From NCBI GenBank assembly GCA_021651055.1, contig JAJHOH010000001.1, positions 1,550,001 to 1,614,000 of the forward strand: 64,000 bases of DNA. The letters are read 5' to 3'. This stretch comes from Candidatus Manganitrophus morganii (GTDB taxonomy: Bacteria; Nitrospirota; Nitrospiria; SBBL01; Manganitrophaceae). A model generated the notes under the pieces. That model was given only the letters and a program-made list of their open reading frames with translations. It did no database searches and had not been told where the DNA came from. Both the position numbers and the translations under genes were made by a program. Shown here one piece after another: positions 25,471-33,424 of the stretch (position 1 is the stretch's first letter; the number at the start of each line of letters is the position of its first letter).

Positions 25471-26319
25471 TTACTCATGCCAAGCGGTGTTGACCGTTTC
25501 ACCGGCTTCTGCCGGGCTCGCCCCGCTCGGGGTCTCCTCCTGAACCGAGGATTGCTTTCCCTTCGGGGCCAGCTTCGATTCCAGCGCCTGGAGCCGTTTG
25601 GTCGTTTTGTTCAACAGTTTTTCCTGTTCATCGACCTTCGCCGTGATTTTCTCGCCGAGAAGGTTGAGCGCGCCCGAAAGATCTGCCAGGCTTTTCCCCA
25701 GCTGCTCGACCTCTCCATTCTGGCTCACCCGCTGCATTTGCCTCCCCAACTCGTCGAGCTGCGCCGCCTGGGCGGTGAGGGAGGAGGGGATCTCCTGCGT
25801 CAGCTGTCCGATCTGTCCGGTCATCTCCTTGAGCCGTCCCTCCTGCTCTTCGGAATGTTTCTGAAGAACGGCATTGACCTTCTTCAGCTCTTCGATCTGC
25901 GCCTGGAGGTTTTTTTGAAAACCCTCCCACTTTTTTTCCTGCTCGTTTAGGCGGAAGGCGGCGTTGTCGACCTGCTGGAGGAGGTCGGCGCGCCGGCGCT
26001 CCTCCCGCTCCAGCCGTCCCTGAACCATTCGAAGCTGGACGTCGCTCTCATCGAAACGGACGTCCATGTCGGCCCTTCGTTTCTGAATGTCGGCGACGGC
26101 CTTTCGGCTCTCTTCCCGGGTCTGCTTTAACTCGGACTGAAGCTTCGTCACCTGCGCTTGCATCTCCTTCATTTGACCGTCGAGTTGGAAAACCATCGCT
26201 TCCGTCTCTCTCTTGTTGCGAAGCTCGCGATTCTCCTCGGCGACATCGACCATTCGGAGAGAATATCCGCATCCCTGAAGCAAGATCATCCCCGCCAGCA
26301 AAAATACGGAATAACGCAT
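25471..26319 (-). CDS. Coiled-coil outer-membrane lipoprotein in the tol-pal operon
   Basis: A 282-residue protein with a clear lipoprotein signal (lipobox LLQGC) followed by almost continuous heptad-type coiled coil (about 25-250) and a Ser/Glu/Ala-rich tail. I chose ATG 26319, which has GGAGGAGG a few bases upstream, over an earlier in-frame start. It resembles the coiled-coil N-terminal part of CpoB without the TPR domain, so it may be a divergent YbgF-type partner or a structural spacer lipoprotein. It lies between the two pal genes and is not part of the textbook tol-pal operon. Confidence 0.78.
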   Translation of the reverse strand: MRYSVFLLAGMILLQGCGYSLRMVDVAEENRELRNKRETEAMVFQLDGQMKEMQAQVTKLQSELKQTREESRKAVADIQKRRADMDVRFDESDVQLRMVQGRLEREERRRADLLQQVDNAAFRLNEQEKKWEGFQKNLQAQIEELKKVNAVLQKHSEEQEGRLKEMTGQIGQLTQEIPSSLTAQAAQLDELGRQMQRVSQNGEVEQLGKSLADLSGALNLLGEKITAKVDEQEKLLNKTTKRLQALESKLAPKGKQSSVQEETPSGASPAEAGETVNTAWHE

Positions 26320-26363
26320 CACATTCCTCCTCCCGTTCACGACGGCTCCATAGATCAATCGAT

Positions 26364-26966
26364 CTATCGCGGGGCAATCAAAAAATGGGCCCGGCGGTTC
26401 TTCTCATAGCAGCTCTCCGACGGGTCGCTGCAGAAGGGCTTTTCCTCACCGTAGCTGATGGAAGAGAGCCGGGAGGGGCTGACCCCCAGATTGACCAGAA
26501 AATTCATCACCGACTTGGCCCGCCGCTCACCGAGCGCCAGGTTGTACTCTTCGGTCCCCCGTTCATCGGCATGCCCTTCGATCTGAATCTTCGCCTCCGG
26601 ATGGGCTGCAAGCCATTCGGCATCGGCCTCCAAAAGCTTCCGCGATTCCGGCCGGATCAGCCACTGATCAAATTCGAAGAAGACATCCTGAAGCGAAGTG
26701 CCCCGCTCTCCGCCTTCGGCCCCGCCGGACGGCACTCCATCGGGCATCGGCGCCTCTTTTGCCATCGGGTCAAGCCGCTCTTCCGTCGGAGGGGGAGGAA
26801 GGGACCGGCCGTCCGATCCAGGCTCCCCCTGATTTTCCGTTCCTGACCGCTCTCTCGAGAGCCCGGCCGACCCTTCGGTCGAGGGGACTTTTTTAGGACA
26901 CCCCATTAACACGACCGATGAGAATAAGATAACCAGCGCTGCAAAGGTTGAGAGACTTCTTCTCAT
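26364..26966 (-). CDS. Second Pal-like OmpA-domain lipoprotein
   Basis: A 200-residue paralogue of the Pal encoded at 24726-25301. It has a lipoprotein signal (VVLMGC), a Ser/Pro/Glu-rich linker of about 70 residues and an OmpA-like domain with FFEFDQWLI, the same GHADERGTEEYNLALGERRA-type motif and the YGEEKPFC end. The peptidoglycan-binding residues are kept, so it should bind the wall. GGAGG precedes the ATG. It is directly downstream of tolB, where pal is normally found, so either copy could be the principal TolB partner. Confidence 0.9.
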   Translation of the reverse strand: MRRSLSTFAALVILFSSVVLMGCPKKVPSTEGSAGLSRERSGTENQGEPGSDGRSLPPPPTEERLDPMAKEAPMPDGVPSGGAEGGERGTSLQDVFFEFDQWLIRPESRKLLEADAEWLAAHPEAKIQIEGHADERGTEEYNLALGERRAKSVMNFLVNLGVSPSRLSSISYGEEKPFCSDPSESCYEKNRRAHFLIAPR

Positions 26967-26981
26967 TTATTTTCCTCCGTG

Positions 26982-27062
26982 AACGATTTCGAATGCGGCG
27001 TTCGGTGCAGAGCATGCGGGGTCGAAATATTCTACATTCCGCATTCCTCGTTCCGAACGTTT
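26982..27062. repeat. Imperfect inverted repeat between tolB and the second pal
   Basis: AACGATTTCGAATGCGG-type sequence (26982-26998) is mirrored by CATTCCGCATTCCTCG and TTCCGAACGTT (27035-27062). The arms are rich in the GAATGCGGAAT motif found at other intergenic sites in the window. Confidence 0.45.
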
Positions 27063-27069
27063 CTTTACC

Positions 27070-28374
27070 TTACTTGGGCGACCAAGCCGGGGCGGTGTTG
27101 CTGGCCCCGTTCGAGGTCAGGCGGATCAATCCGGTTCCATCTGCATGGATCGTGTAGATCTGATTTTTCCCGGTCCGATTCGATGTAAAGGTCAAATCCC
27201 TCCCATTGAGGGCCCAGGAGGGAGATTCATCATCCCATGCTCCGCTTTCGGTCAGCCGCATGGATTGTTGACCATCGACGCTGTCGATACAAATCTTCAG
27301 CCATCTCTCTTCGTTCCGACAGGCGTAAGCGATCCAATCCCCTTTCGGAGACCATGACGCAGAAGTATTGTAGTTCCCGTTGAACGTCAACCGGCGGGCG
27401 TTCGATCCGTCGGCATCCATCACATAAATTTGAGGGGTTCCCCCCCGATCGGAGGTAAAAGCGATCTGCCTTCCGGTTGGAGACCAGGAGGGAGAGAGGT
27501 CATCCGCCGTATTGAAGGTGATCCGCTTTAATTCGGTGCCGTCCGGCCGCATCGTATAAATTTCCGCATTGCCGTCCTTCGTCGTCGCGAAGGCGACCCG
27601 GTCCCCCTTCGGCGACCAGGCGGCCGAGATATTGAGCCCCGGGAAGGAAACCATCCGCTGACGGCGCCCGGTTCCAAGATCCAGAAAATAAATATCGGGA
27701 TTCCCCTCACGGTAAGAAGTATAGGCGATCTGCCCGGCATCAGACGACCAGCGGGGAGAGATGACGATATTTCGATCGGCGGTGACCCGCATTTCATTGG
27801 CGCCGTCGTAATCCATCAAATAGACCTCTTTCTTGCCGGTGATATCCGAAACATAGGCGATTTTTGTCTGAGCGATCCCCGGCTCCCCCGTGAAATGAGA
27901 GACAAGTTTATCCGCGAAGCGATGCGCCATCATCCGGACCGATTTCCGATCGCCGATCATCCGCACCGCGACCACCTGCTCCCCCTTGGCGGTCTCATAG
28001 GCGTAACTCTCCAGGGCCCAATCGTCCCCTTTGGGGATCAATTTGGCCCAGGCCAAGACCTGAACACCTGCTTTCCCGGCATCCGCGATGAGGGCCGCCT
28101 CCGGCGCGCTGGTCTTTCCGGTGGCGGAGGCCACCTTGCTTCGCTCGACAATGGTAAAGAATTGCGATCGCTCCAGATCAGCGCGCAGGACCGTTTCGGC
28201 GAGCAAGACCTGCTCGGCGCTCGAACCCTCCCCCTGAAAGGGAACGATCATTAAAGGAATTTTCTCGTAGCCTGAGCGGGTCGTCCCGATGAAGACATCG
28301 GCCGCATCGCTTCCCCCCGCCGCCGCAAAAAACCCTAAAAGAAGTAAAACGAAAATCCTGACCCGCACGCTCAC
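27070..28374 (-). CDS. tolB: Tol-Pal system protein TolB
   Basis: Periplasmic beta-propeller that connects Pal and TolA. The 434-residue protein has a Sec signal peptide, an N-terminal alpha/beta domain (FQGEGSSAEQ to about residue 165) and a six-bladed propeller with repeating SWSPTGRQIAF / IYVMDADGSN blades. The start is GTG 28374, overlapping the tolA stop as GTGA. Length and blade number match the family. Confidence 0.96.
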   Translation of the reverse strand: MSVRVRIFVLLLLGFFAAAGGSDAADVFIGTTRSGYEKIPLMIVPFQGEGSSAEQVLLAETVLRADLERSQFFTIVERSKVASATGKTSAPEAALIADAGKAGVQVLAWAKLIPKGDDWALESYAYETAKGEQVVAVRMIGDRKSVRMMAHRFADKLVSHFTGEPGIAQTKIAYVSDITGKKEVYLMDYDGANEMRVTADRNIVISPRWSSDAGQIAYTSYREGNPDIYFLDLGTGRRQRMVSFPGLNISAAWSPKGDRVAFATTKDGNAEIYTMRPDGTELKRITFNTADDLSPSWSPTGRQIAFTSDRGGTPQIYVMDADGSNARRLTFNGNYNTSASWSPKGDWIAYACRNEERWLKICIDSVDGQQSMRLTESGAWDDESPSWALNGRDLTFTSNRTGKNQIYTIHADGTGLIRLTSNGASNTAPAWSPK

Positions 28375-29312
28375 GATCCCTTCTGAAGGGTGAAACTGAA
28401 ATGGACCTTCAACGGATCCTCCGAAAGCCCCTCTGGAAGCGGAGGGAGCGGATTCGCGTTATAGACTGCCCTCAAAGCGGCCTGGTCGAACTGACTGTTG
28501 CCGGAGCTCTTTTCGATTTCAACCGATTCGATCGAGCCTCTCCGGGTGACGTTGAACTGGACAACCGCCCCGACAATCTGTTCATCGAGGAGGACCGGCG
28601 GGGGGGACCATTGCCCGCTGATTTTATTCTCGAGACTCTTGAGGTAATAAGGATATTTAAATAAGGATGTATTAAGCGAAGCGCTTCCGGTCGCAACGAG
28701 CGACGGATTGCTCGCCTCCTGGCTCGGCGCGGCACTCGGGGCCGAGGTGGATGGCACGACGGGTTGCGGCGGCGCGGCGGTTTCTCCTTGGGATGCCGTC
28801 GGGTTTGTTTCCACGGGAGCGGGGGTGGCCATGGGTCGTTTCACCGTTTGTGTCGGCGCCGGAGGGGCCGGATCGTTTTTCGGTTTTTGAACCGTTGGTA
28901 TTTTAATTGATCCTGCTTTTTTTTTCCACCAGTCTTGCAATCGCTCCGGATCTTCTTTGACCGGGGGAACCCCTTTTGAAGAAAGGGGCTTTGACGCTTC
29001 CGCCGGCGGAGCAACGGGCGGAGAAGGAGGCCGGGAAACAGGGGCTGCCGGCGCCGGCGCGCGCGGCGCGGGAGCGATCGAGGGCATCGGCGGCGCGGAC
29101 GACGGGGGAACCAACGTCACCTGATAGCTCTGGAATGCCGAGGGAGAGAATCCCAAAAAAGACCGCCCATACAATGCAAAGGAAAAAAATGCGACATGAA
29201 GGACCAAAGAGAGGACCATCATTTTGGAAAGACCCTCCGCACGGCGGAGGATCGCCCCACTCCCGGAGACCCAATCCGAATTCCAACGGACGGCTGACAT
29301 CGATCCACCCAT
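28371..29312 (-). CDS. tolA: TolA/TonB-type energy-transducing protein
   Basis: A 313-residue protein with one N-terminal membrane helix (about 33-51), a Pro/Ala-rich periplasmic linker (60-200) and a C-terminal TonB_C domain (about 215-311, YPYYLKSLENKISGQWSPP to VHFSFTLQKG). It should transmit proton-motive energy from TolQ/TolR to TolB/Pal. The C-terminal domain is of the TonB type rather than E. coli TolA domain III, which is common outside Proteobacteria. The AGGGG before the ATG supports the start. Confidence 0.86.
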   Translation of the reverse strand: MGGSMSAVRWNSDWVSGSGAILRRAEGLSKMMVLSLVLHVAFFSFALYGRSFLGFSPSAFQSYQVTLVPPSSAPPMPSIAPAPRAPAPAAPVSRPPSPPVAPPAEASKPLSSKGVPPVKEDPERLQDWWKKKAGSIKIPTVQKPKNDPAPPAPTQTVKRPMATPAPVETNPTASQGETAAPPQPVVPSTSAPSAAPSQEASNPSLVATGSASLNTSLFKYPYYLKSLENKISGQWSPPPVLLDEQIVGAVVQFNVTRRGSIESVEIEKSSGNSQFDQAALRAVYNANPLPPLPEGLSEDPLKVHFSFTLQKGS

Positions 29313-29588
29313 TCAATCCCCTAAAAACAGCCGATGCGGCCGCAGCGTCGGTCACTGGGAACTCCGAACCATCTCTGGACGGAACGCCTGTGGGACAATG
29401 ACGCTGCTTCAACTGATCGTGAACGGCGAACCGGGGAATGCGCCGCCGATTCCGCTCGTTCACCCCCTTAATAAGGAGGTGATCTTCGTTTCTGGCGGAG
29501 AAGGCCTTTGTCCTTGCGCGCCGGGCGCTATTATCATACTGGCGCGTTGGCGCAACGGATAAAGCGCGCGCTGGGGCCTCACATGAGT
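29313..29588. other. Tol operon spacer with tRNA-like 5' fragment
   Basis: A 276-bp gap between tolR and tolA, long for this operon, with no gene on either strand that I can support. At 29541-29565 the plus strand reads like the first 25 nt of a tRNA-Arg: 7-nt acceptor strand, T8, G9, GCGC D-stem, AACGGATAAA D-loop, GCGC; no matching anticodon or T arm follows. A near-perfect palindrome lies at 29461-29481. Confidence 0.35.
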
Positions 29589-30014
29589 CTAACGGGAAGG
29601 AGAATCTTGCTGAAGCGGTTCCGTCACAATGCCGAGCTTGTCGATTCCGGCGCGTTTGATCAAATCCATCACTTGGACAACTGTACCATAGGGAACCTCC
29701 CGATCGGCACGAAGATAGATCGACACCTCCGGAGAGCTCCCTTTCAGCGCCTGGAGCCTTCCCTCCAAACGGGCCAATCCGACTTCTTCCTTATCTAAAT
29801 AAATGGCTTGGTTCTTTTCGATGGTCAGTACTTTTCGCTCTTCCGGCTTGATGGTATTCGTCGCCGCCTGCGGCAGCTTGATGTCCATCCCCCGGTAAAG
29901 GAGCGGGGCGGCCACCATAAAGATGATGAGCAAAACGAGAACGACATCGACCAGGGGAATAATATTGATCTCGGCCAACAATTTTCGCTGGCGGCCTGTC
30001 GACGACGACATCAT
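29589..30014 (-). CDS. tolR: Biopolymer transport protein TolR/ExbD
   Basis: A 141-residue single-pass protein: basic N-terminus, membrane helix with the essential Asp in INIIPLVDVVLVLLIIFMV, then a periplasmic ExbD domain (DIKLPQA to about residue 135). The Asp in LVDV is the proton-conducting residue of TolR and ExbD. I chose ATG 30014, which gives the normal family length; upstream residues would need a TTG start. It partners with the TolQ gene 134 bp upstream. Confidence 0.93.
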   Translation of the reverse strand: MMSSSTGRQRKLLAEINIIPLVDVVLVLLIIFMVAAPLLYRGMDIKLPQAATNTIKPEERKVLTIEKNQAIYLDKEEVGLARLEGRLQALKGSSPEVSIYLRADREVPYGTVVQVMDLIKRAGIDKLGIVTEPLQQDSPSR

Positions 30015-30148
30015 TTGTATTCTCTCTTGCGCATTCTTTATAGATCGAAGGGGCAACCCGGCTCAGCCGTTTGCCCTATTCGCTTCCCGTTGAAGAACTC
30101 TCTCCTTCACGGTTTCGCACGGTTGGCGATTCGGAGGCAAGAAAAAAA

Positions 30149-30877
30149 CTATCTCACCTTCCGGCTGCTCTGCAGGCTAAACAGCTTCTCCTCCACCAGA
30201 GAGGTGAGCTCCGCCGCGAAGACTTCCAACTGAACTTCCATTTTTTGGATTTTGTTTATAAAGATATTATATGCCATCACCGCCGGAATCGCCACAAAAA
30301 GGCCGGCCGCCGTGGCGACGAGTGCCTCGGAAATACCCGGGGCGACCGACGCAATGTTGGCGTTCCCCTGCCGGCCGATCTCCTGAAAGGCATTAATGAT
30401 CCCCCAGACGGTTCCGAACAGTCCGACGAAGGGGGCGGTGTTCCCGACGGTCGCGAGAAAATGAAGGTAGCGTTCTTGATGGGCCATTTCGTCTTGCACA
30501 CCGCTCCTTAGGGTGCGCTGAAGGCTGGTCAAGAGCATCGGGCGGTTTCCATCGATGGCGGGGGGAGCATTTTCCCCGTCCTTCTCAAGGTAGGGGCGCA
30601 TTTTATCGATCGCCGCCTGATAGACCATCACCATCGGACCCTCATTCCGTTGGAGGGCCTTCTGTTGGATCTCAAGCAGGTCGTCGATTTTCGAGAAGAG
30701 GACTAAAAATCGCCGGTTCTCGGCCTCGGCCTTTCGAAGGGTCATCCACTTGTACAGGATAATCGCCCAGGTTACGATCGAAGCGAGAAGGAGGAGAAGA
30801 AGGACAATCTTTGCGACAATACCTGCGGAAAGAACCAGATCAAAAATAGAAACTTGTGAACCTGCGCTCAGAGGCAA
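30149..30877 (-). CDS. tolQ: Tol-Pal proton channel subunit TolQ/ExbB
   Basis: A 242-residue protein with the three-helix MotA/TolQ/ExbB layout: helix 1 at about 18-42, a long cytoplasmic loop, helices 2 and 3 from TVGNTAPFVGLFGTVWGI and ATAAGLFVAIPAVMAYN. These two helices line the proton pathway with the TolR Asp. TTG 30877 is the only start that keeps the first helix and has GGGAG upstream. It is the first gene of the tol-pal operon, which continues through cpoB at 23858. Confidence 0.94.
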   Translation of the reverse strand: MPLSAGSQVSIFDLVLSAGIVAKIVLLLLLLASIVTWAIILYKWMTLRKAEAENRRFLVLFSKIDDLLEIQQKALQRNEGPMVMVYQAAIDKMRPYLEKDGENAPPAIDGNRPMLLTSLQRTLRSGVQDEMAHQERYLHFLATVGNTAPFVGLFGTVWGIINAFQEIGRQGNANIASVAPGISEALVATAAGLFVAIPAVMAYNIFINKIQKMEVQLEVFAAELTSLVEEKLFSLQSSRKVR

Positions 30878-30978
30878 AACAGTGGGTTCTCCCTTCGATA
30901 AGCGCGCCCACCTTCGGGATGGGCGGAAAGAATTTCAATCATGATAGGGATGGCCTGCCGCTTTCGATAACAGCGAGG

Positions 30979-31055
30979 TGGCGGGGCCGACGAGGATCGA
31001 ACTCGCGACTTCCGGCGTGACAGGCCGGCGTTCTAACCAGCTGAACTACGGCCCC
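30979..31055 (-). tRNA. tRNA-Asp (anticodon GTC)
   Basis: Minus-strand cloverleaf: acceptor GGGGCCG with CGGCCCC, discriminator G and encoded CCA; anticodon stem CCGGC/GCCGG around loop CTGTCAC (anticodon GTC). The T loop reads TTCGATC. It lies 88 bp downstream of tRNA-Val and is probably cotranscribed with it. Confidence 0.97.
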
Positions 31056-31143
31056 CCAGGACCTTTCCAAATTTTGATATGCAACGTCTGAACCGGGTGC
31101 CTCACTGCGCCTCCGGTCCCGATCCCCGCCGCCGCTCCCGAAG

Positions 31144-31219
31144 TGGTAGGCGGAACAGGGATTGAACCTGTGACCTTCGGCTTGTAAGGCCGACGCTCTA
31201 CCAACTGAGCTATCCGCCC
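31144..31219 (-). tRNA. tRNA-Val (anticodon TAC)
   Basis: Minus-strand cloverleaf: acceptor GGGCGGA with TCCGCCT (first pair G-T), discriminator A, encoded CCA; anticodon stem TCGGC/GCCGA around CTTACAA (anticodon TAC). A consensus promoter lies about 57-85 bp upstream on the same strand. Confidence 0.96.
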
Positions 31220-31251
31220 GACGTTCGCCCGGAAAAACAAGCGCAACGTGC

Positions 31252-31280
31252 TTGTTATTCGAGCAATGTTTTTGTAGAAT
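31252..31280 (+). promoter_or_regulatory. Promoter of the propeller lipoprotein gene
   Basis: TTGTTA (31252-31257), 17-bp spacer, TAGAAT (31275-31280), 53 bp upstream of the ATG at 31333. The -10 hexamer overlaps the divergent tRNA promoter by five bases. Confidence 0.6.
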
Positions 31281-31304
31281 ACTACCAACTTTTTTGTTTG
31301 TCAA
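31276..31304 (-). promoter_or_regulatory. Promoter for the tRNA-Val/tRNA-Asp transcript
   Basis: TTGACA (31304-31299), 17-bp spacer, TATTCT (31281-31276) on the minus strand. Predicted +1 is near 31269, about 50 nt before the tRNA-Val 5' end. Its -10 element overlaps that of a divergent plus-strand promoter. Confidence 0.7.
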
Positions 31305-31332
31305 CAAAAACGGAGCCGATGACGCATTGAAA

Positions 31333-32448
31333 ATGCGACTTTCTTTCATTTTCCTTACCCTTCTTCTCATGGCCTGTTCCCAGCCCGCCCCCGTCGCCCC
31401 CCCTGCTTCGACAGCCCCGCCGGCCCTCCCTCCCCGCTTCGTCAATTTTGAGACCGGCGCGAATGTGAAGAGCCTCGCATTCGAGGGGGATGATCTCTGG
31501 CTCGGTCTGGCAAGCGGTCTGATCCGATACGACACCCGCACCCCCGATCGCCACGAGATCTTCACCGTCCGATCGACGCAGGGTCTCCTCGCCAAAGGAA
31601 TCTATAAGGTCTCGGTCGATCCGCAAGGGAGAAAGTGGGTCGGCACCTACGGCGGCGGTCTCTCCCGGTTTGACGGGAGGGAGTGGGTCACCTACACACC
31701 GTACGGCGGCGGTCGAATTACTTATGATGCGGCCTGGACTATTTATCCCGCCGGGAACGGGTTGGGCGACCTGTGGGTTTACGACATCTATTTCGATCCG
31801 GACGGCACCGCCTGGATCGCCACCTGGGACGGGGTCAGCCGCTTCGACGGAAAAACCTTTAAAACGTATCACGAAGAAGATGGTCTCCTCGACAAGTGGG
31901 TCTATGCCATCGCGAAGGACCACGATGGAAATTTCTGGTTCGGAACCGAAGGGGGAATCAACCGCTTCGACGGAAAGAACTGGACCGGTTTCACCCATCG
32001 CGACGGGCTGGGGGCGGAGATCGGTCCTCCCGCCATCGCACGACCGAAGGATGAAGCGTACGAGGAAGGCCATCACGGCCGAGGAAACAAAGAGAACCAA
32101 ACCGCGAATCCCAATTTTGTCCTCGACATCGCCGTTGATCGGGAAAACCATATCTGGGTCGGCACGTGGGGGGCGGGGCTTTCCCGATTCGATGGAAGGC
32201 GATGGACGACCTACACCGCCGGCAGCGGGACGATCGGCGGAAATTTCGTTCACGCGCTGGAGATCGACTCCAAAGGAATTCTCTGGGCGGGGACCGACCG
32301 CGGCGTCTCCCGATTCGACGGTCAGTCATGGCGGACTTACACCACCGCCGACGGCCTCCAAGACAACAATGTCTTCTCGATTGCCTTCGACGCGCAGGGG
32401 AACAAATGGTTCGGCACCTGGACCGGCCTCAGCAAAATGACAGAGTAG
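31333..32448 (+). CDS. Beta-propeller lipoprotein with two-component-regulator propeller repeats
   Basis: A 371-residue protein. ATG 31333 starts a lipoprotein signal (LLLMAC); an earlier in-frame ATG at 31252 falls inside the promoter and is rejected. After a Pro-rich linker the protein consists of about seven repeats of the type VSRFDGKTFKTYHEEDGL... / WIATWDG, the Reg_prop blades best known from the sensor domains of hybrid two-component proteins in Bacteroidetes. Here the propeller is stand-alone and outer-membrane or periplasmic. Ligand and role are unknown; binding of a glycan or a protein partner is possible. Confidence 0.85.
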   Translation: MRLSFIFLTLLLMACSQPAPVAPPASTAPPALPPRFVNFETGANVKSLAFEGDDLWLGLASGLIRYDTRTPDRHEIFTVRSTQGLLAKGIYKVSVDPQGRKWVGTYGGGLSRFDGREWVTYTPYGGGRITYDAAWTIYPAGNGLGDLWVYDIYFDPDGTAWIATWDGVSRFDGKTFKTYHEEDGLLDKWVYAIAKDHDGNFWFGTEGGINRFDGKNWTGFTHRDGLGAEIGPPAIARPKDEAYEEGHHGRGNKENQTANPNFVLDIAVDRENHIWVGTWGAGLSRFDGRRWTTYTAGSGTIGGNFVHALEIDSKGILWAGTDRGVSRFDGQSWRTYTTADGLQDNNVFSIAFDAQGNKWFGTWTGLSKMTE

Positions 32449-32460
32449 AGGCATTGCGGA

Positions 32461-32534
32461 TTTCGGATTGGGGACTGCGGATTAAAAGAAAAAATCTTTT
32501 CGCTCTTCAATCCGAAATCCCCGATCGGCAATCG
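32461..32534. repeat. Imperfect palindromic repeat at the 5' end of a truncated lipoprotein frame
   Basis: GATTTCGGATTGGGG...GCGGATT on the left and AATCCGAAATCCCC...GGCAATC on the right are imperfect reverse complements of about 25 bp; an inner AAAAGA...TCTTTT extends the stem. The structure ends at the hydrophobic core of the small lipoprotein frame that follows. Confidence 0.55.
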
Positions 32535-32710
32535 CCCTCTTATTCCTCTCTTTTTTCTTAATGGCCGGCTGCCAGAAGGGGGTCGGCACGATCTACGCGA
32601 TTGCGATCCATCCGACCCGGCCCGAGGTCATTTACCTTTCCTCCGAAAAAGGGCTCTATAAAACCGTCGACGGCGGCAAGGGATGGACACGGTTAGAATC
32701 GCTTCGGTAA
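32486..32710 (+). pseudogene. Remnant of a small BNR/YCF48-like lipoprotein gene
   Basis: From 32525 the frame reads as a lipoprotein signal core (IALLFLSFFLMAGC) and then one BNR-like repeat (VIYLSSEKGLYKTVDGGKGW), ending at TAA 32710. No ATG, GTG or TTG exists in frame upstream of the hydrophobic core before a stop at 32483; the region that should hold the start is occupied by the palindromic repeat. Translation from the internal ATG 32561 would give 49 residues without a signal peptide. Proteins of this repeat type normally carry several blades, so the 3' part also looks cut short. Most likely a decayed gene; a non-standard start is the alternative. Confidence 0.5.
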
Positions 32711-32725
32711 TCGATTTTTTCTCTA

Positions 32726-33247
32726 TCAATCCCCAAGAAAAACAGAGAAACCGGCGGTGATCAACGTTGCTTCTTGATCCGCCAATCCCGGCTCGCCTGA
32801 ACGGGTGATCCGGCTTCCGGTAATCCGAAGCGCTGCAGAATCGCCGATGAAGATCTTAATCCCGACCCCGACCGACACCTCATCATCGAATACATCGCCC
32901 AAATCCCCGCCCAAGAAAAGGAACGAACCGGTGATAAACGGCGTCGCCGAAAGATCCGGTAGAAAATTGATCTCCGCGCGAGGTCCGAAACCATAACCGT
33001 CGAAAAAGGACCCATCATCCCCTTCAATACGGGCGTATGAATAAACCGGCCCGATCTCGAAGTAACCGCCGGCCAAGATAAACAAAACAGACCCATTCAC
33101 GGAGATGAACGTTCCGATATCCTCTTCATCCTGAAAGGTCAAATCGAGGGTCGCTTCGCCGCCGCGTTTTTCGAATCCCCCCGCAAAAGCGGGGGAGACC
33201 ATCCCCATCCAGACGAACAAGAACACGCTCAACAATAATCGACACAC
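32726..33247 (-). CDS. Small predicted outer-membrane beta-barrel protein
   Basis: A 173-residue protein with a Sec signal peptide (cleavage after PAFA, about residue 22) and alternating amphipathic strands (ISVNGSVLFILAGGYFEIGPVYSY is one example, given here as two adjacent strands) ending in the aromatic-hydrophobic FSVFLGD. Size and pattern suit an eight-stranded barrel of the OmpA/OmpW type or a related porin-like protein. No family can be named with certainty. It is transcribed away from the two-component operon. Confidence 0.65.
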   Translation of the reverse strand: MCRLLLSVFLFVWMGMVSPAFAGGFEKRGGEATLDLTFQDEEDIGTFISVNGSVLFILAGGYFEIGPVYSYARIEGDDGSFFDGYGFGPRAEINFLPDLSATPFITGSFLFLGGDLGDVFDDEVSVGVGIKIFIGDSAALRITGSRITRSGEPGLADQEATLITAGFSVFLGD

Positions 33248-33388
33248 CGCTTTCTCCTTTCATCGCGCCCAGGCGATCGACTCCGACAAACGGCCTCAAT
33301 ATAATGAACTCTTCGGCGGAATACAATCTCAAAATCTTGCGCAGTCATCTTCCGGAACCGGCCGACCGGGCGGCTCCTCGGCCCGCCG

Positions 33389-33417
33389 TTTCAACGCAAA
33401 ATAAGATGTGTTATACT
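33389..33417 (+). promoter_or_regulatory. Promoter of the two-component operon (leaderless)
   Basis: A weak TTTCAA (33389-33394), 17-bp spacer and TATACT (33412-33417). The start codon follows only eight bases after the -10, and no ribosome binding site precedes it, so +1 is predicted at or next to the ATG. Confidence 0.5.
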
Positions 33418-33424
33418 CGCCCCT

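Noticed and set aside
29472-29484. TAAGGAGGTGATC, an exact complement of the 16S rRNA 3' end
   Set aside because: It would be an ideal ribosome binding site but no plausible frame follows, and no rRNA sequence surrounds it; probably coincidence within a palindrome.
30905-30930. GC-rich hairpin with CGAA loop between tolQ and tRNA-Asp
   Set aside because: Short stem with a mismatch and no T-run; could be part of the tolQ leader, but I cannot support a terminator.
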